Shown in pieces: positions 1 to 5,823 of a stretch of 6,532 bases of DNA; within the stretch, counting starts at the first letter, position 1; every line of letters starts with the position of its first letter. Both the position numbers and the translations under genes were made by a program. The notes beneath the pieces were generated by a model. It saw only the letters and a list, made by a program, of their open reading frames with translations. It searched no databases and was not told the DNA's origin. Source of the DNA: an uncultured Bacilli bacterium (GTDB taxonomy: Bacteria; Bacillota_I; Bacilli_A; RF39; UBA660); contig CANQMC010000071.1 of NCBI GenBank assembly GCA_947624855.1, positions 1 to 6,532 on the forward strand, written 5' to 3'.

Positions 1-47
1 TTATCTTCCATATTTAAAGATTTTAAGATAGAATTAGATATAGACAT
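1..47 (-). CDS. 5' fragment of an unidentified gene, possibly a transposase
   Basis: The frame starts at an ATG at 47-45 and runs off the left edge; the visible protein is MSISNSILKSLNMED. An AAAGGAAG ribosome binding site (54-61) lies at normal distance, and a promoter sits just upstream (76-104). Fifteen residues are not enough to assign a family. The pattern of a short Ser/Asn-rich start followed by ILxxLNxED resembles, from memory, the N-terminus of ISL3-type transposases of Firmicutes. The start codon lies inside one arm of a 15-bp inverted repeat whose other arm is upstream of the expected transcription start, an arrangement typical of transposase genes. It does not look like RsmG, which often follows mnmG. 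The existence of the gene is fairly likely; its identity is a guess. Confidence 0.5.
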   Translation of the reverse strand, partial: MSISNSILKSLNMED

Positions 48-105
48 AAACAACTTCCTTTACTGTTTTTCAAATATTTTATCAGGACATGTTGTTTATG
101 TCTAT
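40..105. repeat. 15-bp perfect inverted repeat covering a start codon
   Basis: Arms 40-54 (ATAGACATAAACAAC) and 91-105 (GTTGTTTATGTCTAT) are perfectly complementary across a 36-base loop. In minus-strand RNA the downstream arm contains the ATG at 47-45 of the left-edge gene, and the ribosome binding site lies at the loop boundary. RNA reading in from upstream would therefore hide the start. On the plus strand the same hairpin is followed by seven T (105-111), so a plus-strand terminator is a second reading, weakened by the long loop. Confidence 0.75.
76..104 (-). promoter_or_regulatory. Promoter of the left-edge gene
   Basis: On the minus strand there is a -35 box TAGACA (104-99), a 17-base spacer, and an extended -10 box TGATAAAAT (TG at 84-83, hexamer 81-76). 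Transcription should start near 69-71, giving a leader of about 22 bases before the ATG at 47. The -35 box lies inside the upstream arm of the inverted repeat at 40-105, so transcripts made here lack that arm. Confidence 0.6.
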
Positions 106-115
106 TTTTTTGTCT

Positions 116-146
116 AAAAAAGAAGTGATGAATTTTATTCCATCAC
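116..146 (-). terminator. Rho-independent terminator of mnmE-mnmG
   Basis: On the minus strand GTGATG (146-141) pairs with CATCAC (130-125). Inside this, after a bulged G, AAT pairs with ATT around an AAA loop. The stem is followed by TTCTTTTTT (124-116). The mnmG stop codon TGA (145-143) is itself part of the stem, so the gene ends inside its own terminator. Confidence 0.75.
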
Positions 147-2011
147 CCCTTAATGTTTAAGAACCATTTTTTCTTTAAATATATAGATAAAATTGCTAAA
201 TCAGATGGATTAACTCCACTTATGCGGGATGCTTGAGAAATAGTTTTAGGTCTAATTTTTTCAAGTTTAGTTCGAGCTTCATTAGCTAAATTTGGGATAT
301 CTTGATAATTTATATCATCAGGAATTATTTTTTCTTCTAATTTTAACATTTTTTCGGCTTCTTTATAAGCTTTAGCAATATATCCTTCATATTTTATTTC
401 AATTTCTACTTCTTCTAAAATGTTTTCATTATAATCTAAGTTTATTAATTCTTTTATTAAATTAATATTTATTTCAGGTCGTTTTAATAAAGTATTTAAA
501 GAAACACTAGAATTTGGAATATCTAAGTTGTGATTTTTAAATATTTCTTTAGTTTTAGAATTTAAACTTAAATTAGTTTTTTTAAGTAATTCTTTAATAT
601 CATTAATAGATTTAATTTTTTCTTTTAATTTTTGATAACGTAATTCATCAATTGTACCATTTTTATAACCTATTTCTCTTAGTCTTAAATCAGCATTATC
701 ATGACGTAAAATTAAACGAAACTCGGCACGAGAAGTAAGCATACGATAAGGTTCTTTAGTTCCTTTAGTGACTAAATCATCTATTAATACACCAATATAG
801 GCTTCATTTCTTTTTAATATTAATGGTTCTATATTATTTATTTTATGATGAGCATTTATACCGGCGATTAAACCTTGGGCTGCAGCTTCTTCATAACCAC
901 TTGTTCCATTTATTTGACCAGCAGTAAATAAATTTTCAATTATTTTATTTTCTAAAGAGGCTTGCATTTGCATAGGATCTATCGCATCATATTCAATTGC
1001 ATAAGCATATTTAGTAATAACAGCTTTTTCTAAACCTTTTAAAGAATGTACTAATTGCTCTTGAATATCTCGAGGCATAGATGTTGAAAAGCCTTGTAAA
1101 TACCATTCATCATAATAAATACTTTCAGGTTCTAAAAATAATTGATGACGTTCTTTATCAGCAAATCTGACAATTTTATCTTCAATTGATGGACAATAAC
1201 GAGGACCAATACCAGTTGCATATCCACCATACATGGCTGATTTGGATAAATTATTTTTAATTATTTCATGAGTTTTAGAATTGGTATATAATAAATAACA
1301 TCTTTGTTGATTATTAATATCATATAATGGCTCGATATCATGAGAAAATGTATAATATTTGTCATCACCTGTTTCAATTTGCATAACATCAAAGTTGATT
1401 GAATCTTTTTTTATACGTGGTGGTGTTCCTGTTTTTAAACGTTGAATAGATAATCCTAATTTTTTTAAATTATCACTTAAATGATTACTTCTTTTTTCAC
1501 CATGAGGACCACTTGGAGTATTTTCTGAACCAATTAAAATATTACCTTTTAAATAAGTTCCAGTAGTTAAAATAACTGCTTTACTATTTATTTTAGTATT
1601 ATCTTCTAAGATAACGCCTGTTACTTTATTATTTTCTATTATTAAATCTTCAACTAAACCTTCAATTATGGTTAAATTTTTAGTATTTTTTAAAGTTTTA
1701 AGCATAATTTTAGGATATACTTTTTTATCAGCTTGAGCTCTTAAACTACGAACAGCAGGGCCTTTACCATTGTTTAACATTTTAATTTGGAAATGAGATT
1801 TATCGGCAACGATACCCATGATTCCTCCTAGAGCATCAATTTCTCTTACAATTATTCCTTTAGCTGTTCCTCCAATTGAAGGATTACAAGGCATATCGGC
1901 TATATTGTTGATATTAGCTGTTATTAAAGCAGTTTTTAAACCTAAAATTGCGCCAATGTGAGCAGCTTCACAGCCAGCATGACCTCCACCTACGACGATT
2001 AAATCATACAT
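143..2011 (-). CDS. mnmG: tRNA uridine-5-carboxymethylaminomethyl(34) synthesis enzyme MnmG (GidA)
   Basis: MnmG is the FAD- and NADH-dependent partner of MnmE. In the cytoplasm the complex installs the (carboxymethyl)aminomethyl group at C5 of wobble uridine 34. Starting at the ATG at 2011 the protein has 622 residues, normal for the family. Visible signatures are the FAD-binding GGGHAG at 8-13, PCNPSIGG with Cys42, GPAVRSLRAQADK at 84-96, GPRYCPSIEDK with Cys273, the AGQxNGTxGYEEAAAQG block near 364-380, and the C-terminal MnmE/tRNA-binding region ending in RPKTISQASRISGV near 587-600. An upstream in-frame ATG at 2038 would add nine residues inside mnmE, but AGGAGGTG at 2017-2024 sits five bases before 2011 and fixes the start there. 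It is cotranscribed with mnmE across an 11-base gap and ends in a terminator. Confidence 0.97.
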   Translation of the reverse strand: MYDLIVVGGGHAGCEAAHIGAILGLKTALITANINNIADMPCNPSIGGTAKGIIVREIDALGGIMGIVADKSHFQIKMLNNGKGPAVRSLRAQADKKVYPKIMLKTLKNTKNLTIIEGLVEDLIIENNKVTGVILEDNTKINSKAVILTTGTYLKGNILIGSENTPSGPHGEKRSNHLSDNLKKLGLSIQRLKTGTPPRIKKDSINFDVMQIETGDDKYYTFSHDIEPLYDINNQQRCYLLYTNSKTHEIIKNNLSKSAMYGGYATGIGPRYCPSIEDKIVRFADKERHQLFLEPESIYYDEWYLQGFSTSMPRDIQEQLVHSLKGLEKAVITKYAYAIEYDAIDPMQMQASLENKIIENLFTAGQINGTSGYEEAAAQGLIAGINAHHKINNIEPLILKRNEAYIGVLIDDLVTKGTKEPYRMLTSRAEFRLILRHDNADLRLREIGYKNGTIDELRYQKLKEKIKSINDIKELLKKTNLSLNSKTKEIFKNHNLDIPNSSVSLNTLLKRPEININLIKELINLDYNENILEEVEIEIKYEGYIAKAYKEAEKMLKLEEKIIPDDINYQDIPNLANEARTKLEKIRPKTISQASRISGVNPSDLAILSIYLKKKWFLNIKG

Positions 2012-2016
2012 ATCTT

Positions 2017-2024
2017 CACCTCCT
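2017..2024 (-). promoter_or_regulatory. mnmG ribosome binding site, merged with the mnmE stop
   Basis: AGGAGGTG lies five bases upstream of the ATG at 2011. Its first two bases belong to the TAG stop codon of mnmE (2025-2023). This decides the mnmG start in favour of 2011 over 2038 and suggests that ribosomes finishing mnmE help start mnmG. Confidence 0.85.
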
Positions 2025-3366
2025 ATTTTCCTAAACAAAATTTACTAAATAATGTATCTAATAATTCATCTTGATAAGATTCACCAGTTATTTGACCTAA
2101 AATATCCCAGGCTGCTTTTATATCAATAGCTATCATATCAACAGGTATATTTTTTTTTGTACTTTTAAGAGCATTTTCAATATGATTTAAAGCTTTTTTT
2201 ATTAAATCTAAAATTCGGGTACTTGATATTATTTCTAAATTATTTGTTTTAATTTCTTCTAAATTAAATAACTCTATTATTTTATTTTTAAGTTCTAATA
2301 AACCATTTTCTTCAATAGTATTTCCTATAATATAATCTTTTTTAATTGGTAATTTATTTGGTAAATCAGATTTATTAATAAAGGTTATATGAGTTTTATT
2401 TTTAATTTTGGTTATTATTTCTTTATCTTCTTTAGTAAGTTCTTCATTATTATTTAATACATGAATTATTAAATCGGCATTATCTATTATAGCAAAAGAT
2501 TTATCAACACCTATTTTTTCAACAATATCATTAGTTTTTCTTATACCAGCAGTATCTATAAAGTTTAATTTAATTCCTTTTAATTCAACTGTTCCTTCCA
2601 CTATATCTCGGGTTGTGCCGGCTATATCAGTTACAATGGCTTTATTTTCATTTAAAAAAGCATTTAAAAGACTACTTTTACCAACATTAGGGCGACCTAC
2701 AATTGCTACTTTTATTCCATTAGTTATTATTTTACTGGTTTTAGCTTCATTTAATAAATTTGTTAATTCTTCTTTAATAATATTTAATTTAGGTGGTAAA
2801 TTATCAATAGTTATTTCTAAAGCATCTTCATATTCAGGATAATCAATATTTACTTCAATATTTGCCATTAATTCAATTATAATATCTCGAACTTTTTTTA
2901 TTTTTTTAGATATACGACCACTTATAGTATTTAAGGCTAATTGCCGCTCTAGATCAGTTTCCGAATTAATTAAACTAGATACTGCTTCAGCTTCTACTAA
3001 ATCTATGCGACCATTTAAAAAAGCTCGTTTTGTAAATTCACCAGGTTCAGCAGCTCTAATACCATTTTCTAATAAAATTTCTAAAACTTTTTTGGTCGTG
3101 GCAATACCTCCATGAGTATTTATTTCGACAATGTCTTCTTTAGTATAAGTTTTAGGAGCACGCATAACTGATATTAAAACTTCATCAATTATTTCATTAT
3201 TTTTTATAATATGGCCATAGTGAATAGTATGACTTTTAACTTTATTTAAATTTTGGCCATCAAAAATTTTGGCTACTTTAGAAATAGCTTCATTTCCACT
3301 TATTCGGATAATTGAAATAGCTCCAATGCCTAAAGCGGTTGAAATAGCACAAATAGTATCAAACAT
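2023..3366 (-). CDS. mnmE: tRNA modification GTPase MnmE (TrmE)
   Basis: MnmE is the GTPase and formyl-tetrahydrofolate-binding subunit that works with MnmG on wobble uridine 34 of tRNAs. Starting at the ATG at 3366 the protein has 447 residues, slightly short for the family. The N-terminal folate-binding domain carries EPGEFTKRAFLNGRIDLVEAEAV near 107-129. The G domain shows G1 GRPNVGKSS (224-232), G2 TTRD (251-254), G3 DTAG (271-274) and G4 NKSD (331-334). The C-terminus keeps ITGE and ends in FCLGK with the family's catalytic Cys444. The G5 region (near 347-350, IGNT) does not show the usual SAK pattern. AAGGAAG lies eight bases before 3366. A GTG at 3375 in the same frame overlaps this site and is unlikely to be the start. 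A strong promoter lies just upstream. Confidence 0.97.
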   Translation of the reverse strand: MFDTICAISTALGIGAISIIRISGNEAISKVAKIFDGQNLNKVKSHTIHYGHIIKNNEIIDEVLISVMRAPKTYTKEDIVEINTHGGIATTKKVLEILLENGIRAAEPGEFTKRAFLNGRIDLVEAEAVSSLINSETDLERQLALNTISGRISKKIKKVRDIIIELMANIEVNIDYPEYEDALEITIDNLPPKLNIIKEELTNLLNEAKTSKIITNGIKVAIVGRPNVGKSSLLNAFLNENKAIVTDIAGTTRDIVEGTVELKGIKLNFIDTAGIRKTNDIVEKIGVDKSFAIIDNADLIIHVLNNNEELTKEDKEIITKIKNKTHITFINKSDLPNKLPIKKDYIIGNTIEENGLLELKNKIIELFNLEEIKTNNLEIISSTRILDLIKKALNHIENALKSTKKNIPVDMIAIDIKAAWDILGQITGESYQDELLDTLFSKFCLGK

Positions 3367-3392
3367 ACTAATCACTTCCTTAAAGCTTTTAT

Positions 3393-3421
3393 ATTATAGC
3401 ACGTTTTTAGGACTTTGACAA
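3393..3421 (-). promoter_or_regulatory. Promoter of mnmE-mnmG
   Basis: On the minus strand there is a -35 box TTGTCA (3421-3416), a 17-base spacer and a perfect -10 box TATAAT (3398-3393), preceded by TGC to make an extended -10. The transcription start is expected near 3386, about 20 bases before the mnmE ATG. It lies directly downstream of the rpsI terminator, so mnmE-mnmG is a separate transcription unit. Confidence 0.85.
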
Positions 3422-3428
3422 ATAATTT

Positions 3429-3457
3429 AAAAAAGAAAAAACCTCAATAAATGAGGT
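3429..3457 (-). terminator. Rho-independent terminator of rplM-rpsI
   Basis: ACCTCA and TGAGGT form a 6-bp stem with a 5-base loop at 3457-3441 on the minus strand, followed by TTTTTTCTTTTTT down to about 3429. It starts 17 bases after the rpsI stop codon. The plus strand after the stem is A-rich, so it acts in the minus direction. Confidence 0.9.
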
Positions 3458-3474
3458 ATAAAAGAAAAATGTTT

Positions 3475-3891
3475 TTAACGTTTACTGAATTGTGGTGCTC
3501 TACGAGCTTTTTTAAGACCATATTTTTTACGTTCTTTAATTCTGGCATCACGAGTAAGAAAGCCATTTACTTTTAAAATTTTACGATATGAATCTTCTCT
3601 GGTTTGGTCAGTGTTAGCATCAAATTCAAGTAAAGCACGGGCAATACCTAAACGAATAGCACCAGCTTGACCAGAATATCCTCCACCTTTTACAGTAACA
3701 TCAATATCAAAACGATTTTCATTATCAGTTACAGTTAAAGGTTGTTTTAAATCCATTACTAAGATTTGATTTGGGAAATATTCATTAACATCTATACCAT
3801 TAACGGTGATATTCCCGGTGCCCCCAGTTAATTTAACTTGAGCAGAACTTCTTTTACGACGACCTGTCGCAGTCCATATTTGTTTAGCCAT
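3475..3891 (-). CDS. rpsI: 30S ribosomal protein S9 (uS9)
   Basis: S9 is a small-subunit protein whose C-terminal tail reaches toward the P-site tRNA. At 138 residues the length is near normal for bacterial S9 (about 130). Conserved elements are the N-terminal ATGRRKRSSAQV near 8-19, the GGGYSGQAGAIRLGIARAL block in the middle, DSYRKILKVNGFLTRDAR, and the basic tail RRAPQFSKR ending in the expected SKR. It follows rplM after 12 bases, the standard rplM-rpsI pairing, and is followed by a terminator. The AGGAGGT at 3899-3905 supports the ATG at 3891. Nothing is unusual in the protein. Confidence 0.98.
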   Translation of the reverse strand: MAKQIWTATGRRKRSSAQVKLTGGTGNITVNGIDVNEYFPNQILVMDLKQPLTVTDNENRFDIDVTVKGGGYSGQAGAIRLGIARALLEFDANTDQTREDSYRKILKVNGFLTRDARIKERKKYGLKKARRAPQFSKR

Positions 3892-3898
3892 TAATAAT

Positions 3899-3905
3899 AC
3901 CTCCT
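3899..3905 (-). promoter_or_regulatory. rpsI ribosome binding site, merged with the rplM stop
   Basis: AGGAGGT lies seven bases before the rpsI ATG, and its first AG is part of the TAG stop codon of rplM (3906-3904). The same TAGGAGGT design joins mnmE and mnmG, suggesting coupled, balanced translation of L13 and S9. Confidence 0.8.
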
Positions 3906-4335
3906 AATCAATATTTAAAGTTTCAGGTTTGTTAGCTTCATGTTTATGATTTGCATCAGCATATACAAATAATTTTTTACCCATTTTACGACCTAATGGT
4001 CCATGAGGTAACATACCTTTAATAGCTCTTTCTACCATTTCTTCTGGATATTTTTCAATCATAGTTTTGGCATTTCTTTCTCTTAATCCTCCTGGATAAC
4101 CAGAATGATTATAATACATCTTATCTTCTAATTTATTTCCTGTTAAATTAACTTTAGATGCATTAATAATAATTACATAGTCGCCACAGTCAACATGAGG
4201 AGTATAAGTTACTTTATGTTTTCCTCTTAAAATTGTTGCAGCTTTGGTAGCAAGACGACCTAAAGTTTTACCTTCAGCATCAATTACATACCATTTACGT
4301 TCAATATTTTCTTTTGGTTGCATGAATGTCTTCAT
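3904..4335 (-). CDS. rplM: 50S ribosomal protein L13 (uL13)
   Basis: L13 is an early-assembly large-subunit protein that binds 23S rRNA. The 143 residues match the family length. Recognizable parts are the WYVIDAEGKTLGRLAT segment near 15-30, the THVDCGDYV-like stretch (here TPHVDCGDYVIIINA), YYNHSGYPGGL in the middle, and the signature MLPHGPLGRKMGKKLFVY near 108-125. The ATG at 4335 follows AAAGGAAA at 4341-4348. It is the first gene of rplM-rpsI, driven by a perfect consensus promoter and preceded by a foldable leader of about 75 bases that probably mediates autoregulation by L13. truA lies upstream with a 149-base gap. Confidence 0.98.
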   Translation of the reverse strand: MKTFMQPKENIERKWYVIDAEGKTLGRLATKAATILRGKHKVTYTPHVDCGDYVIIINASKVNLTGNKLEDKMYYNHSGYPGGLRERNAKTMIEKYPEEMVERAIKGMLPHGPLGRKMGKKLFVYADANHKHEANKPETLNID

Positions 4336-4340
4336 ATTTA

Positions 4341-4405
4341 TTTCCTTTCATTTGTGTTTTTGTTACTTTTGCTTTCCCAGGGCATAATAACTCCAACAAA
4401 TAAAA
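4341..4405 (-). promoter_or_regulatory. Structured rplM leader, probable L13 autoregulatory element
   Basis: In minus-strand RNA an outer 10-bp stem joins TTTTATTTGT (4405-4396) to ACAAATGAAA (4355-4346), with one T-G wobble. Inside is a hairpin at 4391-4362: GTTATT pairs with AGTAAC (one wobble), then TGC pairs with GCA around a CCTGGGAAA loop. The outer 3' arm ends in the AAA of the ribosome binding site AAAGGAAA (4348-4341), so a stabilized outer stem would hinder initiation. Firmicutes are known to have an L13 leader family that controls rplM-rpsI. The fold and position fit, but I could not compare it with the family model. Confidence 0.55.
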
Positions 4406-4418
4406 TGTACCATTTAAA

Positions 4419-4447
4419 ATTATATGTAAAATAGAGGCATTTGTCAA
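4419..4447 (-). promoter_or_regulatory. Perfect consensus promoter of rplM-rpsI
   Basis: On the minus strand TTGACA (4447-4442), a 17-base spacer and TATAAT (4424-4419) match the housekeeping sigma consensus at all twelve positions. Transcription should start near 4413, about eight bases before the outer leader stem. Confidence 0.9.
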
Positions 4448-4484
4448 ATAAAAATTGCATTTTTTTGAAATTTTTTTATTTTTT

Positions 4485-5207
4485 TTAATAATATATTTTA
4501 TTTAAATATAAACCTTCAGGTACTGCAGTACTAAATTGTTTAGGTATTTGGGGATTATTTAAGGCATTTTCTACTTCTTTTAATGTCGTATTTTTTCGAC
4601 TAACATCAAGCATAGCTCCTACTAAATTACGAACCATATAGCGATAAAAACTAATACCTGTAAATTTTATTTCTAATATTTCTTTTTTAATTTTAAAAGT
4701 TATATTATAAATTAAACAATTATAATTATCGCGAGAACCTGAAACAAAATTTTGAAAATTATGAGCTCCTATAAATAATTTAGCACATTTTTTCATTGCT
4801 TTGATATCTATTTGATAATTAGGTTCATATGTATAATCTTTAAGTAAAGGATTATATTCTCCTAAATTTATTTTATAAATATATTCTTTTTTAATGGTAT
4901 TAAATCGAGCATGAAAATCTTTATTAACTTTTTGTACATTAGTTATATAAATATAAGGTTTTACTAATCTATTTAAAGCATTTTTTAAATTATTTGGTTC
5001 TATATCAATATCTAATTTAAATGAAGCTTTTTGATCATAAGCATGTACTTTACGATCAGTTCTTCCAGCTCCTTTAATTAATACTTCTTTTTTATTTATT
5101 TTAGTTAAAGCTTCTTCAATTGTTTTTTGAACTGTAAGTTTATTATTTAACCTTTGAAAACCATAAAATTTAGAACCATCATATTTAATACTTATTAAAT
5201 AATTCAT
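4485..5207 (-). CDS. truA: tRNA pseudouridine(38-40) synthase TruA
   Basis: TruA converts uridines 38-40 of the tRNA anticodon arm to pseudouridine. The 240 residues are typical. The N-terminus YDGSKFYGFQ (9-18) and the catalytic motif GAGRTDRKVHA (46-56), with nucleophile Asp51, are present, as is the C-terminal SFYRYMVRNLVGAML segment. The motif is usually GRTDxGVHA; here the glycine after the variable residue is Lys53. The catalytic Asp and the VHA are kept, so activity is expected. The start ATG at 5207 comes one base after the stop of the upstream gene, and its AAAGGAG site is encoded by that gene's last codons, so translation is coupled. No GC-rich terminator is visible after truA, only A/T runs before the rplM promoter, so some read-through into rplM is likely. 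Confidence 0.95.
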   Translation of the reverse strand: MNYLISIKYDGSKFYGFQRLNNKLTVQKTIEEALTKINKKEVLIKGAGRTDRKVHAYDQKASFKLDIDIEPNNLKNALNRLVKPYIYITNVQKVNKDFHARFNTIKKEYIYKINLGEYNPLLKDYTYEPNYQIDIKAMKKCAKLFIGAHNFQNFVSGSRDNYNCLIYNITFKIKKEILEIKFTGISFYRYMVRNLVGAMLDVSRKNTTLKEVENALNNPQIPKQFSTAVPEGLYLNKIYY

Positions 5208-5208
5208 A

Positions 5209-5823
5209 TTATTCTCCTTTAAGGCGATATATTGCTTTTAATAAATCTAAAACATTTTTATAATTAGCTATTTTTATATCTTTTTCATGAAGAAGATTAG
5301 TAAATTCTTTTATTTTAGGTATATTAGAAATTGGTATATCATAATACTCTTCTTTGGTATAAGTGTTTATATCTTCATTGTTATCAACATAAAATATAGA
5401 ATGACAAATATCCCAAATAAAAGTTAAATCATTAGTGAATATTAATATTGTTTTAGCATATTTTTTTGATAATTTTTTAAATAATCGTTTATAGTTTTCT
5501 TTTTCTTTATCTGTTAAACCTTTTTCAAAATAATCTAATATTATATAAGGTTTATTTTCAATTAAACTTTTTGCTAAAGATATTATTTTTATTTCACTTT
5601 CGGATAATTCATTTATTTTTTTATTTAAATATGTTTCATTTAACATAACTATTTTTAATGCTTGAAGAGATTTTTCACTGTTTAAATATTCTTTAACAGT
5701 ATCTTTAAATTTATAATTTGTTACTATACTATAATTATTGTTATTGGTAGTTATATTAATATTACCTATTAAACCATATATTTCATTTTGTTTTTTATTT
5801 GCTAATATTCTTGTTAATTCCAT
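5209..5823 (-). CDS. Degenerate EcfA2-like ABC ATPase remnant lacking the P-loop
   Basis: This 204-residue protein appears derived from EcfA2, an ECF-transporter ATPase usually about 285 residues long. EIYGLIG (14-20) matches the strand before Walker A, but the P-loop and its helix are missing; an Asn-rich patch follows instead. LSESE (73-77) replaces the signature LSGGQ. In the Walker B region YIILDYFEKGLT, Asp97 is kept but the catalytic Glu is Tyr98, and the D-loop Asp is Thr104. The switch His is Asn131 in FTND. The C-terminal IPKIKEFTNLLHEKDI segment (168-183) resembles the EcfA2 tail. ATP hydrolysis is therefore very unlikely. The frame is intact, GGTGG (5835-5831) precedes the ATG, it overlaps the upstream gene by ten bases, and it abuts truA, where ecfT would normally intervene. 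Family assignment is from motif reading, not a search. No membrane segment is visible. Confidence 0.75.
   Translation of the reverse strand: MELTRILANKKQNEIYGLIGNINITTNNNNYSIVTNYKFKDTVKEYLNSEKSLQALKIVMLNETYLNKKINELSESEIKIISLAKSLIENKPYIILDYFEKGLTDKEKENYKRLFKKLSKKYAKTILIFTNDLTFIWDICHSIFYVDNNEDINTYTKEEYYDIPISNIPKIKEFTNLLHEKDIKIANYKNVLDLLKAIYRLKGE

Noticed and set aside
40..111. Plus-strand terminator reading of the 15-bp inverted repeat
   Set aside because: The seven T after the stem are suggestive, but the 36-base loop is long for a terminator, and on the minus strand a promoter, ribosome binding site and start codon fit the repeat more precisely. Not fully excluded.
143..2011. Mycoplasma-type code (TGA = Trp)
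   Set aside because: Trp codons checked are TGG, and the mnmG TGA lies within a terminator stem where the gene should end by family length.
2012..2038. Longer mnmG start at 2038
   Set aside because: It would begin inside mnmE and add nine nonconserved residues; the strong AGGAGGTG and the family N-terminus MYDLIVVGGGHAG place the start at 2011.
2615..2842. Plus-strand 75-codon open frame inside mnmE
   Set aside because: It lies entirely antisense to the conserved G domain of MnmE, has no recognizable family features and no good start signal; it is a shadow of the real gene.
3367..3375. GTG start of mnmE at 3375
   Set aside because: The GTG overlaps the ribosome binding site AAGGAAG; the ATG at 3366 has correct spacing and the usual family N-terminus.
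4448..4484. Terminator after truA
   Set aside because: Only A/T homopolymer runs with weak all-AT pairing are present; no stable GC-containing stem precedes a T-run.
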